NCBI RefSeq assembly: GCF_003367395.1
Contig: NZ_CP031417.1
Span: forward strand, 4,464,001-4,528,000
Direction of reading: 5' to 3'
Length of the DNA: 64,000 bases
Source: Pseudolabrys taiwanensis
GTDB lineage: Bacteria > Pseudomonadota > Alphaproteobacteria > Rhizobiales > Xanthobacteraceae
Below, one piece after another: positions 1-8,410 of this stretch (the first letter of the stretch is position 1; every line of letters starts with the position of its first letter). The position numbers were made by a program, and so were the translations under genes. Below the pieces are notes generated by a model. It was not told the origin of the DNA. It ran no database searches and worked only from the letters and a program-made list of their open reading frames with translations.

Positions 1-1
1 C

Positions 2-100
2 AGCCGCTGCATTGTCGACGAACAGTGCCTGATCTCGCCCGAAGGCGACAGCCACGTGCATTCAACCAGCTTTATTCAAGCGCGCCCCGCTTGTGACTGA
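2..100 (+). CDS. possible 3' end of an ORF running in from the left edge
   Basis: An open frame enters from the left edge and stops at TGA 98-100, giving 32 residues ending ...FIQARPACD. Codon third positions are GC-rich in the first 60 bases, as in neighbouring genes, but less so afterwards. A competing minus-strand reading begins with ATG at 61-59 and runs off the edge. Neither is long enough to identify a family. Bases 101-188 show no gene. It could equally be non-coding. Confidence 0.2.
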   Translation, partial: SRCIVDEQCLISPEGDSHVHSTSFIQARPACD

Positions 101-188
101 AATGTTGTCGCACGATCTTGAACGGTCAAGCGCAAACGGCGGTGTGGACACGCAAGCGTGTCATAAAAATCCGCGCGTTCTATCTATT

Positions 189-899
189 CTAAAGTCGTAG
201 AGTAGCAAGCAAACGTTCGATAAATACAACGATATTCTCGGTCACGTAGTCGATATGGGGCGCATCGCGCCCCTCGAGCTCCCAGCTCTCCCTGAACACC
301 TCGCGCTGACCTTCCGGCACCACCAGCACGGTCGCCATGCCGAGCCGGTGCGGCACTTCGAGGTTGCGCGCGAGGTCCTCGAACATTGCGGCTTTGGTCG
401 GATCGACCGCGTGGCGCTTGAGGAAGCGTTCGTACACCTGCGGCAGCGGCTTGGGGTCAAGATCGGCGGCGGCGATGTCGAACACGTCTTCGAAGTGATG
501 ATCGATCTCGAGCCGCTTCAGTACGTTCTGCGCGTGCTTGCGCGTGCCGTTGGTGAGAATGAGCTTGCGCCCCGGCAGCTTTTCGATGGCGTCGCCCAGC
601 CGCGGGTTGGGTGTGAGCGGCGAGTGGTCGATTTGGTGCACGTATTCCAGATAATCGTCCGGGTGCATGCCATGCTCGGCCATCAGGCCGCGCATGGTCG
701 TGCCGTAACGCTTGTAATAATCCTTCTGCAGCCGGAAGGCGTCTTCCTTGGAGATCTTCAGGAAGTCGGCGACGTAGGAGCGGATGCGCTCGTCCACCTG
801 GTGCCAGAGATTGAGGTGGTGCGGATAGAGCGTGTTGTCGAGATCGAACACCCAGCTCTCGACATGATCGAACGTACGCGGTGTGGAAGGGGTGTTCAA
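189..899 (-). CDS. HAD-family hydrolase, pyrimidine 5'-nucleotidase type
   Basis: A 236-residue HAD subfamily IA phosphatase. The nucleophile motif DLDNTLYP (about residues 19-26) carries the two catalytic aspartates. ILTNGT (about 114-119) is motif II, and a C-terminal MFEDLARN supplies the acidic Mg2+-binding motif. Relatives are annotated as pyrimidine 5'-nucleotidases that remove phosphate from UMP/CMP-like nucleotides in the cytosol; the substrate here is inferred. The start is TTG at 899-897 behind a good ribosome site (GAGGAG about 8 bases upstream); no in-frame ATG lies before the nucleophile motif. It sits downstream of argB on the same strand, a conserved order in Hyphomicrobiales, but a 60-base palindromic spacer separates them. 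Confidence 0.85.
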   Translation of the reverse strand: MNTPSTPRTFDHVESWVFDLDNTLYPHHLNLWHQVDERIRSYVADFLKISKEDAFRLQKDYYKRYGTTMRGLMAEHGMHPDDYLEYVHQIDHSPLTPNPRLGDAIEKLPGRKLILTNGTRKHAQNVLKRLEIDHHFEDVFDIAAADLDPKPLPQVYERFLKRHAVDPTKAAMFEDLARNLEVPHRLGMATVLVVPEGQREVFRESWELEGRDAPHIDYVTENIVVFIERLLATLRL

Positions 900-911
900 A
901 ACAGCTCCTCT

Positions 912-951
912 GTCATTCCGGGACGGCGGGAGCGCCGGCGCCCGGAATGAC
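912..951. repeat. intergenic palindrome (GTCATTCCGGG family)
   Basis: Perfect 11-base arms GTCATTCCGGG (912-922) and CCCGGAATGAC (941-951) flank an 18-base GC-rich loop between argB and the HAD gene. Arms of this sequence are common dispersed intergenic palindromes in Bradyrhizobium-type genomes. There is no T-run, so it is more likely a repeat or mRNA-stabilising hairpin than a simple terminator. Confidence 0.7.
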
Positions 952-965
952 GGTTTGCGTCAGAT

Positions 966-1850
966 TTACCGATGCACCAGCGTGCCGAGACCGTGGTCGG
1001 TGAGCAATTCGAGCAGCACGGCGTGCGGGACCTTGCCGTCCATGATCACCACGCCCTCGACGCCCTGGTCGAGTGCGTAGATGCAGGTCTCGACCTTCGG
1101 GATCATGCCGCCGGAGATCGTGCCGTCGGCGATGAGTTTGCGCGCGTCGGCGATCGACAGTTGCGGGATGAGCTTCTTCGACTTGTCGAGCACGCCCGGC
1201 ACGTCGGTCAGCAGCAGCAAACGCTTGGCCTTGAGCGCGCCGGCGATAGCACCGGCGAACGTATCGGCATTGACGTTGAAGGTGCCGCCCTGCGCCGAGG
1301 TGGCGACCGGGGCCAGCACCGGGATCATCTCGCGGCCGATGATCTGGTTGAGGATCGTGAGGTCGACCTTGTCGGGTTCGCCGACGAAGCCGAGGTCCAC
1401 GACCTTCTCGATGTTGGAATCGGGATCGATCACGGTGCGCGTGACCTTCTTGGCCTGCACCATGTTGCCGTCTTTGCCGCACAGGCCGACGGCTTTGCCA
1501 CCGGCGGCATTGATGTGGCTGACGATCTGCTTGTTGATCGAGCCGGCGAGCACCATCTCGACGATCTCAACGGTGGCCTCGTCGGTGATGCGCAGGCCGG
1601 CGGCGAACTCGGACTTGATGCCGAGCTTCTTGAGCATGGCCGCGATCTGCGGACCGCCGCCGTGCACGACCACGGGATTGATCGCGGTCTGCTCGAGCAG
1701 CACGATGTCCTTGGCGAAGTCGCGCGCAAGCGATTCCTCGCCCATGGCATGGCCGCCGTACTTCACCACGACGATTTCCTCGTCGTACTGCTGCATGTGC
1801 GGCAGCGCCTCGGACAGGATGCGTGCCTGTTCTTGCGGATCGGTGCTCAT
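966..1850 (-). CDS. argB: acetylglutamate kinase
   Basis: 294 residues, the normal length. ArgB phosphorylates N-acetyl-L-glutamate with ATP, the second step of arginine biosynthesis in the cytosol. Visible hallmarks of the amino-acid-kinase fold are the N-terminal VVKYGGHAM, the glycine-rich VHGGGPQI acetylglutamate/phosphate loop (about 63-70), and the C-terminal [12 protein letters not shown] nucleotide-binding segment. ATG start at 1850. In related genomes argB directly follows engB; here DUF423, a flavin monooxygenase and an oppositely oriented Bug gene lie between them. Feedback control by arginine is known for some family members but cannot be judged from sequence. Confidence 0.97.
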   Translation of the reverse strand: MSTDPQEQARILSEALPHMQQYDEEIVVVKYGGHAMGEESLARDFAKDIVLLEQTAINPVVVHGGGPQIAAMLKKLGIKSEFAAGLRITDEATVEIVEMVLAGSINKQIVSHINAAGGKAVGLCGKDGNMVQAKKVTRTVIDPDSNIEKVVDLGFVGEPDKVDLTILNQIIGREMIPVLAPVATSAQGGTFNVNADTFAGAIAGALKAKRLLLLTDVPGVLDKSKKLIPQLSIADARKLIADGTISGGMIPKVETCIYALDQGVEGVVIMDGKVPHAVLLELLTDHGLGTLVHR

Positions 1851-1922
1851 GACGGTTTTGTGGCGGTTCTCGGTTGGCCGGGTGCGCCCTTTTAACGATC
1901 CCGGTGGCGGGGCGAAAGGGTC

Positions 1923-2288
1923 TTAGCTTGATCGCAGCGCCGCCAGCGCCGCCGCCGCCAGCACCAGCCAGCTCACGATCAGGATGGTGCCGCCGGTGGG
2001 CGCCGCCATCGGGAACAAGCGGTGTCCGAGATAGGCCCGCGCGGCGACGTCCGCCGCGAACAGCCCGGCGCCGACGACGAAGCCGCACAAGGTGACGAGC
2101 GCGATCGGACGCACCAGCAGGCCCGCGCGGGCTGCAACCGCCGCGGCGATCACGGCGGCGGCATGCAGCAGCAGCAGGTAGCCGGCGCTGTCGAGGCCGG
2201 CCCCTGGCTTGCCGTGCGCGCCCGCCGCGGCGAGCACGACGCCGCAGGCGCCCATCAAACCGGCGAGAGCGAGGAGGATCGGCTCCAT
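1923..2288 (-). CDS. DUF423 family small membrane protein
   Basis: 121 residues with four hydrophobic segments (about 5-25, 38-58, 62-85, 97-117). It matches the DUF423 (YwdK/YgdD-type) inner-membrane family, including the N-terminal GAxGVxLxAxGAHG pattern, here GACGVVLAAAGAHG. No biochemical function is established for the family. ATG at 2288. It lies 72 bases upstream of argB and 45 bases downstream of the flavin monooxygenase, all on the minus strand, so co-transcription is possible. Confidence 0.85.
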   Translation of the reverse strand: MEPILLALAGLMGACGVVLAAAGAHGKPGAGLDSAGYLLLLHAAAVIAAAVAARAGLLVRPIALVTLCGFVVGAGLFAADVAARAYLGHRLFPMAAPTGGTILIVSWLVLAAAALAALRSS

Positions 2289-2333
2289 TTCAATAATCCT
2301 GCTGCAACGGGACCGGCGCCGGCTTGGACGCCG

Positions 2334-3527
2334 TTAGGAGGCCAGCGCCAGCGCGGCTTCTTCCGCCTGCGGCACCACGTCGAAGTCGTACAGCTTCTTG
2401 CGGAAGTTTGCATGCGCGGCGATCTCGGCGTCGCGCTTGGCAAGGTCGGCGAAACCCGACACGCCGTCATAGCGCAGCCCGTTCTCGCGCGCGCCGCGCT
2501 GCACCTGCGCAACGCGCTCGCGCCGCAGCCGCTCATAGGCTTCCAGCGCCGCCGGTATGGATTGGCTGTCGCTGCGCGCCAGGATCGTCGCCAGCGCCAT
2601 GCCGTCCTCGATCGATTGGTTCGCGCCCTGGCCGAGATGCGGCAGCATCGGATGGGCGGCATCGCCGAGCAGCGTCAGCCGGCCTTTGGTCCAGGTCGGC
2701 AGCGGCTCGCGGTCGTAGAGCGCCCAGCGAAATGTCTTGTCGACCTGTGCCAAGAGCTTTTCGACGCGCGGGTCCCAGCCGGCAAAGTCGCGACGCAGCG
2801 CGTCGGGATCTCCCGGTGCCGACCACGATTCCTTCATCTCCTGGTCCGCCGGCACGAAGCCGACAAAATTGATCAGCTTGCCGGCGCGCAGCGGGAAGAC
2901 GAGGAAGTGTTTGCCCTTGCCGAGCCACATCTGCCAGCGGTCGACCGGCCAGTCCGGCACGCGTTCGTGCGGCACGGTGCCGCGATAGGCCGAGGTGCTC
3001 GAGAAGACCGGCGTCGATGGCGGAAAGACGTGCGGGCGCAATTCCGAGTGGATGCCGTCGGCGCCGATGACGATGTCGGCTTCGGTGCTGGCGCCATTCG
3101 CGAATGTCACGCGCGCTTTGCCGCCCTCCTGCGTGAAGCCCACGCAGCGATGTCCGGTGTTGACGGCGTTTTTCGGCAACGCCGCCGCGAGAAAATTGAC
3201 GAAATCGGCGCGGTGCATGCCGAAGGTCGCGTTCCAGCCGGACGAGTCCGTCACCTGCACGGGAGCGATCGACGTGCCGTCATCGCGGAAATAATGCGAA
3301 TTCGGCCCAACGCGCGCGCCCCATTTTTCGACGGCGGGACCAAATCCCAAACGTTCCAGGTGACGCACGCTGTTGGGCGTCAGATAGACTCCGGCGCCGA
3401 CTTCGCCGAGTGCGGGCGCCTGTTCGTATACCGACACGTTCACGCCCTGCGCGATGAGCGCATTCGCCGCGAACAAGCCGCCGATGCCGCCGCCGACGAT
3501 CACAACATTTGGCTTTGAATTTGCCAT
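2334..3527 (-). CDS. FAD-dependent aromatic hydroxylase (salicylate / 3-hydroxybenzoate hydroxylase-like)
   Basis: 397 residues, a group A single-component flavoprotein monooxygenase. It shows the Rossmann motif VVIVGGGIGGLFAA near the N-terminus, the DG motif GADGIHSELR (about 157-166), and the GD motif LLGDAAHPMLPHLGQG (about 286-301) contacting FAD. Such enzymes use NAD(P)H and O2 to hydroxylate phenolic acids; the substrate here is not determined. ATG at 3527 is preferred; an in-frame GTG lies two codons earlier. It is transcribed away from the Bug gene at 3734, with about 200 bases between, suggesting a shared regulatory region for an uptake/oxidation pair. It interrupts the usual engB-argB neighbourhood. 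Confidence 0.85.
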   Translation of the reverse strand: MANSKPNVVIVGGGIGGLFAANALIAQGVNVSVYEQAPALGEVGAGVYLTPNSVRHLERLGFGPAVEKWGARVGPNSHYFRDDGTSIAPVQVTDSSGWNATFGMHRADFVNFLAAALPKNAVNTGHRCVGFTQEGGKARVTFANGASTEADIVIGADGIHSELRPHVFPPSTPVFSSTSAYRGTVPHERVPDWPVDRWQMWLGKGKHFLVFPLRAGKLINFVGFVPADQEMKESWSAPGDPDALRRDFAGWDPRVEKLLAQVDKTFRWALYDREPLPTWTKGRLTLLGDAAHPMLPHLGQGANQSIEDGMALATILARSDSQSIPAALEAYERLRRERVAQVQRGARENGLRYDGVSGFADLAKRDAEIAAHANFRKKLYDFDVVPQAEEAALALAS

Positions 3528-3733
3528 TCCCACACCTTGACTTGAAGCGTCTGCTCGTTGCCGAGAGACATGCGCGTTTCCCTGCTCGGAGGTTACGTCA
3601 CCGTGGGCGAATTTCCAACTCGCCGCGCACAGGGGCTATCGACACGGACCGAATGCCGCGTGTTATATGCGCGAGAGATTTGAAGCCCGCCCATACGAAG
3701 AACGCGGGCCGTCACGACGTTGGGAGGAACTTG

Positions 3734-4705
3734 ATGCACCGAGCAGTTTGTGCCGCGCTTGCGCTGACTTTGGCTATCGCTTCGTTTGCCGGCGGCGCGC
3801 ATGCGCAGGCTTATCCGGATCGCCCGGTGAAGATCGTCGTGCCGTTCCCGGCCGGCGGCACGGCCGATGCCGTGCCGCGCCTGGTGGCGGATTGGCTGTC
3901 GAAGAAATGGGGCCAGCCGGTTCTGATCGAGAATCGCACCGGAGCGGCCGGTAATATCGGCGCGGAGACGGTGTTTCGCGCGGAGCCCGACGGTTACACG
4001 CTATTGTCGGCGCCGCCGCCGCCGCTCGTGATCAACCAGAGCCTCTATCCGAAGCTCGGCTACGACGCGAACAAGTTCGACCCCATCATCGTGATCGCGC
4101 AGGTGCCGAACGGTCTCATCGTCAATCCGGACAAGATCAAGGCGAACACGGTCGCCGAGTTCATCGACTACGTGAAACAGAATCCGGGCAAGGTCACGTC
4201 GGCGACGCAAGGCAACGGTACCACCTCGCATCTGACGTCGGAGTTGTTCGCGCTGATGGCGAAGGTGAAATTCAGCAACGTGCCGTACCGCGGTTCGGCG
4301 CCGGCCTTGCAGGATCTTCTCGGCGGCAATGTCGACGTGATGTTCGACAATCTCGGCGTCTCGCTGCCGCTGGTGCAGGCCGGAAAGCTCAAGCTGCTGG
4401 CCGTCGCCTCGGCGAAGCGTATGCCGGCGCTGCCGAACGTGCCGACGCTAGCGGAGACGCTGCCCGGCTTCGAAGCCGTCGCGTGGTATGGCATTGTCGC
4501 GCCGCCCGGCACGCCGAAGCCGATCATCGACAAGATCAATGCCGATGTGAACGAGGCTCTCGCTCAGCCCGAGATGAAGGATCACCTCAGGAAGCTGTCG
4601 GCGGAGGTTTTCGGCGGGTCGGTGCAAGAGACCGCGAAATATATGCGCGAAGAGGTCGCGCGCTGGGGCGGCGTCATCAAGGCTGCCGACATCAAGGTGC
4701 AGTGA
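3734..4705 (+). CDS. Bug/TctC-family periplasmic solute-binding protein
   Basis: 323 residues with a Sec signal peptide ending at AHA-QA (about residue 24). The mature part shows the Bug signature YPDRPVKIVVPFPAGG, LIENRTGAAGNIGAE and VPYRGSAPALQDLLGG. Bug proteins bind small carboxylates for tripartite tricarboxylate transporters (TctABC) in the periplasm. ATG 3734 is chosen because GGGAGGAA lies 5-12 bases upstream and the signal peptide starts there. No TctA/TctB membrane genes are in the window, so it is an orphan binding protein, possibly serving a shared transporter or sensing. Divergent from the aromatic hydroxylase at 2334-3527. Confidence 0.9.
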   Translation: MHRAVCAALALTLAIASFAGGAHAQAYPDRPVKIVVPFPAGGTADAVPRLVADWLSKKWGQPVLIENRTGAAGNIGAETVFRAEPDGYTLLSAPPPPLVINQSLYPKLGYDANKFDPIIVIAQVPNGLIVNPDKIKANTVAEFIDYVKQNPGKVTSATQGNGTTSHLTSELFALMAKVKFSNVPYRGSAPALQDLLGGNVDVMFDNLGVSLPLVQAGKLKLLAVASAKRMPALPNVPTLAETLPGFEAVAWYGIVAPPGTPKPIIDKINADVNEALAQPEMKDHLRKLSAEVFGGSVQETAKYMREEVARWGGVIKAADIKVQ

Positions 4706-4742
4706 GTGGCACTCGCTCGCCTTGGGCGGTTACTGTCCGCTC

Positions 4743-4762
4743 GTCCCCGCGAAAGCGGGGAC
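4743..4762. repeat. GTCCCCGC hairpin repeat
   Basis: Perfect 8-base arms GTCCCCGC / GCGGGGAC around a GAAA tetraloop, between the convergent Bug and engB ends. The same stem recurs at 5546-5565, 50789-50808 and 57801-57820, with a close variant at 57745-57764. It probably acts as a dispersed palindrome and may help terminate both genes. Confidence 0.7.
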
Positions 4763-4843
4763 CCAGAAGCCCAAGGATAAATTATTTCAAATGCAACGCC
4801 GGAGCGCGCTGGCGGGGGCATGAGCGACGTGGGACGAGCCGCG

Positions 4844-5494
4844 TTAGCGCCGCTCCATCAGCAGCCGTGCGATGGCCGCTCGCAGCTCGGGGATGCCGCT
4901 CCCGTCTTCCGACGAGGTGACGAGCACGCCGGGAAACGCCGCCGGGCGTTTGGCGAGCGCGGCCTCCACCTCGGCGATGCGTCCGGCGAGCTCTGACTTC
5001 TTCACCGCGTCGCACTTGGTGAGCACGATCTGATGGCTGACCGCGGCGCTGCCGAGCGCGTCGAGCGTCGGGTCGTCCGTGTCCTTCAGGCCGTGCCGCG
5101 CATCGATGAGCACATAGACGCGTGCGAGATTGCGGCGGCCGATGAGATAATTGTGGATCATCTTGGTCCAAGCCGCGATCTTCGCCTTGGCCGCGGCGGC
5201 ATAGCCGTAGCCCGGCATGTCGACGATGGTCAGGTCCTGGCCGCCGGAGAAGAAGATCAGCTCCTGCGTGCGCCCCGGCGTACGCGAGGTTCGGGCCAAG
5301 GCCTTGCGACCGGTGAGCGCGTTGATCAGGCTCGATTTGCCGACATTGGAGCGGCCGGCGAAGGCGATCTCGATGCCGCGCATCGGCGGCAGCGACTCGG
5401 ACGTACCGGCGGCCGCGAAGAACTGCCAGTCGGTGCTGAACAGCTTGCGGCCAGTCTCGATCTCGTTGCGGGTAAAGTCGGCGGTGTCCGTCAT
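4844..5494 (-). CDS. engB: ribosome biogenesis GTP-binding protein EngB (YsxC/YihA)
   Basis: 216 residues. It carries the Ras-like G motifs: G1 GRSNVGKSS, G2 threonine in SRTPGRTQ, G3 DMPGYG, and G4 TKCD. EngB GTPases assist late 50S subunit assembly in the cytosol and are usually essential. Start ATG 5494 gives MTDTADFT..., the typical short alphaproteobacterial N-terminus. The open frame continues upstream into yidC antisense-frame sequence without a stop, but that extension is not coding. It lies 161 bases downstream of yidC, with two palindromic repeats in the gap, in the conserved rpmH-rnpA-yidC-engB order. Confidence 0.96.
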   Translation of the reverse strand: MTDTADFTRNEIETGRKLFSTDWQFFAAAGTSESLPPMRGIEIAFAGRSNVGKSSLINALTGRKALARTSRTPGRTQELIFFSGGQDLTIVDMPGYGYAAAAKAKIAAWTKMIHNYLIGRRNLARVYVLIDARHGLKDTDDPTLDALGSAAVSHQIVLTKCDAVKKSELAGRIAEVEAALAKRPAAFPGVLVTSSEDGSGIPELRAAIARLLMERR

Positions 5495-5545
5495 CGTGTG
5501 TCGTTCTGCATATCGGGCTTTGAGGCAGTTAGCAGCTTGGCCCCG

Positions 5546-5630
5546 GTCCCTGCTTTTGCGGGGACGAGCGACGTATGGGGCAGGGCGCTCGGCCACTATA
5601 AACGAAATGGCCGGGACGAGCCCGGCCATT
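5546..5630. repeat. two intergenic palindromes between yidC and engB
   Basis: The first (5546-5565) is GTCCCTGC-TTTT-GCGGGGAC, a one-mismatch copy of the GTCCCCGC family. The second (5606-5630) has perfect 10-base arms AATGGCCGGG / CCCGGCCATT around ACGAG and matches the ATGGCCGGG family also seen at 24961-24983 and inside 29052-29134. They interrupt the yidC-engB transcript. Confidence 0.65.
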
Positions 5631-5655
5631 GTGTCGATCGGTTGTCGCGCCGCCG

Positions 5656-7491
5656 CTATGTCTGCGGCTTCTTCCTGACGAACACCGCTTTGATGTTGTC
5701 CCATAGCTCGATCTTGGCGCCGTGGCGGCTCATGATGAAGGCCTGCTGCGTCACCGACAGCGAGTTGTTCCAGGCCCAGTAGATCACGAGACCCGCCGGG
5801 AAGCTCGCCAGCATGAAGGTGAAGATCACCGGCATCCAGTTGAAGATCATCGCCTGCGTCGGATCCGGCGGCGCGGGGTTGAGCTTCATCTGCAGCCACA
5901 TGGTCACGCCCATGATCAGCGGCCACAGGCCGAGATGCAGGAAGTGGCCGATCACCGGAACGACCGTCGGATCGTAGTGGAGCAGGCCGAACAGCGTGAA
6001 CAGGTTGGTCGGATCGGGCGACGACAGGTCGTGGATCCAGCCGAAGAACGGCGCGTGGCGCATTTCCAGCGTCACGAACAGCACTTTGTAGAGCGAGAAG
6101 AAGACCGGGATCTGGATCGCGATCGGCAGACAGCCGGCCAGCGGATTGATCTTCTCCTTCTTGTATAGCTCCATCAGCGCTTGCTGCTGCTTCACCTTGT
6201 CGTCGCCGTAGCGCTCGCGCAGGGCCATCATCTGCGGCTGCACGGCCTTCATCTTCGCCATCGAGGCGTAGGACTTGCTCGCCAGCGGGAAGAAGATGAG
6301 CTTGATCAGCAAGGTGACGATCAGGATCGCGACGCCGAAGTTGCCGACCACCCGGTAGAGATAGTCGATCACCATGAACAGCGGCTTGGTGATGAAGTAG
6401 AACCAGCCCCAATCGATCAGCAGGTCGAAGCGATTGAGCTTGAGCTGCTTTTCGTAGTCGTTGACGACCGCGACTTCCTTGGCGCCGGCGAAGAGCCGCG
6501 CGTCGGCCGCACCGGTCGCACCGGGCGCAACGGTGACGGCATCGAGCAGGTAGTCGGTCTGGTAGGTCTTCAGCGTGCCGAGGGTGCCGGTGGAGAAGCG
6601 GGCCTTCAGACGCGCGTTCGTGTCCGGCAGCAGCGTCGCGGCCCAATATTTGTCGGTGATGCCGAGCCAGCCGTTGGTGACGTCGAAGTTGACGGTCTTT
6701 TTGTCGTCGATGTTCTTGTAGGTGTATTCCTGCAGGCCTTGATCGCCGAGCACGCCGATCAAGCCTTCATGCAGGATGTAGTAGCCGGCCGTGTGCGGCG
6801 TGCCGTGACGCGAAATAAGGCCGTAAGGATAGAGCGTGACGGGCGCGCCGCCCTTGTTCACCACTTCGTCCTTGAGCGTGAAGACATACTTGTCGTCGAC
6901 GGCGATGGTGCGGCGGAACTCGAGGCCTTCGCCGTTGTCCCAGGTGAGCGTCACGGGCTTGCCGACGGCGAGAGCGCCGGAGCCCGACTGCGTCCACACG
7001 GTATCGGCCGTCGGCACTTTCACATTGCTGCCGCCGCCGGTGGTCCATCCGAATTCGGCGTAGAAGGGATCGCCGGTGCCGGAGGGCGAGAGCAGGAAGA
7101 TCGGCGGTGACTTCGGATCGACGGTTTCGCGGAACTTGATCAGAGCCAAGTCGTCGATGCGGCCGCCCTTGAGGGCGATGGAGCCCTCGAGGCTGTCGGT
7201 CTTGATCGCCACGCGCGGGGAAGCGGCAAGCGCGGCGGCGCGGCTGAGGCTGGTCGCAGGCGCTGTGGTCGGCCCGCCTGGCACCTGCGGCGTCTGCCCG
7301 TTGGGCGCGCCCTGCGGCGGCGCTTGAACCGGCTGGCCGGGCTGCTGCGGCTGTGCGGCCTGTTTCTGTTCCTGCTGCTGGAGCTGCTCCTGCCGTGCCT
7401 TTTCCTGGGGCATGCCCACGAAATACTGCCAGCCGATCAGCACCAAAGCCGACAGGACGATCGCGAGAATGGTATTCTTATTGTCGGTCAT
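5656..7491 (-). CDS. yidC: membrane protein insertase YidC
   Basis: 611 residues, a proteobacterial-type YidC/Oxa1 insertase that inserts inner-membrane proteins alone or with SecYEG. An N-terminal signal-anchor helix (about 7-23) is followed by a Gln/Pro-rich linker, the periplasmic P1 domain (about 75-350), and the conserved 60KD_IMP region (about 370-590). That region contains NPLAGCLPIAIQIPVFFSLYK and further helices ending in a basic tail. ATG 7491 overlaps the rnpA stop by four bases (ATGA), showing translational coupling. No yidD gene is present between rnpA and yidC. Confidence 0.97.
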   Translation of the reverse strand: MTDNKNTILAIVLSALVLIGWQYFVGMPQEKARQEQLQQQEQKQAAQPQQPGQPVQAPPQGAPNGQTPQVPGGPTTAPATSLSRAAALAASPRVAIKTDSLEGSIALKGGRIDDLALIKFRETVDPKSPPIFLLSPSGTGDPFYAEFGWTTGGGSNVKVPTADTVWTQSGSGALAVGKPVTLTWDNGEGLEFRRTIAVDDKYVFTLKDEVVNKGGAPVTLYPYGLISRHGTPHTAGYYILHEGLIGVLGDQGLQEYTYKNIDDKKTVNFDVTNGWLGITDKYWAATLLPDTNARLKARFSTGTLGTLKTYQTDYLLDAVTVAPGATGAADARLFAGAKEVAVVNDYEKQLKLNRFDLLIDWGWFYFITKPLFMVIDYLYRVVGNFGVAILIVTLLIKLIFFPLASKSYASMAKMKAVQPQMMALRERYGDDKVKQQQALMELYKKEKINPLAGCLPIAIQIPVFFSLYKVLFVTLEMRHAPFFGWIHDLSSPDPTNLFTLFGLLHYDPTVVPVIGHFLHLGLWPLIMGVTMWLQMKLNPAPPDPTQAMIFNWMPVIFTFMLASFPAGLVIYWAWNNSLSVTQQAFIMSRHGAKIELWDNIKAVFVRKKPQT

Positions 7492-7838
7492 CGGGATCCT
7501 GTATCGCCGTTGCGCCCCGCATGGGCTCGTCGCAACGCCCCCCTGAAGTCATGCGCGATTCGCTCAAAAGGCACGGTGAGCGCCGCCCGCCGGCCGATTA
7601 CCACGTAATCGTGTCCGCTTCTTAGCCCATCCGATGGGGCGAGTCGCACAATCTCCCGCAAGCGTCGCCGCACCCGGTTCCGCTCCACGGCATTGCCGAC
7701 CTTTTTCGAGACGGTAAAGCCGATCCGAACCGGGCCTTCATCGGCGCGTTTGCGTGCTTGCAGCACAAATGCCGCGGCCGGGACCTTGGTCCCGGTTGCC
7801 GCGGCTAGAAAGTCCGCCCGTTGCCGCAATCGTTCCAT
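7488..7838 (-). CDS. rnpA: ribonuclease P protein component
   Basis: 116 residues from ATG 7838 (MERLRQRADFLAA...); an in-frame TTG three codons upstream is a less likely start. RnpA is the basic protein cofactor of RNase P, which matures tRNA 5' ends. The family RNR signature is visible as GNAVERNRVRRRLREIVR (about 57-74). It lies 34 bases downstream of rpmH and overlaps the start of yidC by four bases. Confidence 0.95.
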   Translation of the reverse strand: MERLRQRADFLAAATGTKVPAAAFVLQARKRADEGPVRIGFTVSKKVGNAVERNRVRRRLREIVRLAPSDGLRSGHDYVVIGRRAALTVPFERIAHDFRGALRRAHAGRNGDTGSR

Positions 7839-7872
7839 AGGGAGCAATGCGCGGGCTCAAAAGCAATGCCCG

Positions 7873-8007
7873 TCAGGCGGAGAGACGCTTACGCCCACGC
7901 GCGCGCCGGGCCGCCACAACCTTTTGGCCGCCTTTGGTCGCCATACGCGCGCGGTAACCGTGACGGCGCTTGCGCACGAGCTTGCTCGGTTGATAGGTCC
8001 GCTTCAC
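7873..8007 (-). CDS. rpmH: 50S ribosomal protein L34
   Basis: 44 residues, the family length, with the N-terminus [17 protein letters not shown] and the usual highly basic tail. The initiation codon is GTG (8007-8005) preceded by GGAG; no ATG lies in the correct register, and homologues begin at exactly this residue. It is the first gene of the rpmH-rnpA-yidC-engB operon; a promoter is visible about 100-130 bases upstream. Confidence 0.97.
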   Translation of the reverse strand: MKRTYQPSKLVRKRRHGYRARMATKGGQKVVAARRARGRKRLSA

Positions 8008-8107
8008 GTCGAATTCTCCGCTGATTGCGCCAGGCGGGGTGCGAAAAGGTGCCCCAAACCGCCAAAAGCCCGAACATCCGTCCGGGCCGGCACACGAATT
8101 TGCGCGG

Positions 8108-8136
8108 CTTATAAGGGAGGGGCCGCGTGCCGTCAA
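8108..8136 (-). promoter_or_regulatory. sigma70-type promoter of the rpmH operon
   Basis: On the minus strand, a -35 box TTGACG (8136-8131) and -10 box TATAAG (8113-8108) are separated by exactly 17 bases, predicting a leader of about 90-95 bases before the GTG of rpmH. It lies in the 403-base gene-free stretch 8008-8410 between rpmH and the divergent LuxR gene. Nothing else in that stretch could be assigned. Confidence 0.75.
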
Positions 8137-8410
8137 TGTCGTTACGCGCCGCCGCCAAGGTGTTGGCGGGAGAGGCTTTTGTGGCTGCCGGTTGCGGGTG
8201 AGCGGAGGCGAGGGGCTGGGCGCTGGCGCGGCAATGTGCGTCACCCGTAAAAGTGCGGCTGCGAGGGCAAAGTGCCGAGTCGGCATCCCTTCCGTTACCG
8301 CCCCCGGAGAAAAATATTTCGCTAACGTCAATGCCAGGCGGCGCTGGTCCGAGAAGCGCAAAGCTTGGGTGGCCGACCTCGAGCGACGGTGTGTCAGCAA
8401 TGGGCTTGGT

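Noticed and set aside
2022..3518. A long plus-strand open frame of about 498 codons
   Set aside because: It lies antisense to DUF423 and the flavin monooxygenase, which have clear family motifs; high GC produces long antisense frames.
4844..6646. Apparent fusion of a ~380-residue Arg/Ala-rich N-terminus to EngB
   Set aside because: The extension is an alternative frame of yidC with low-complexity composition. EngB starts at ATG 5494, matching the family N-terminus.
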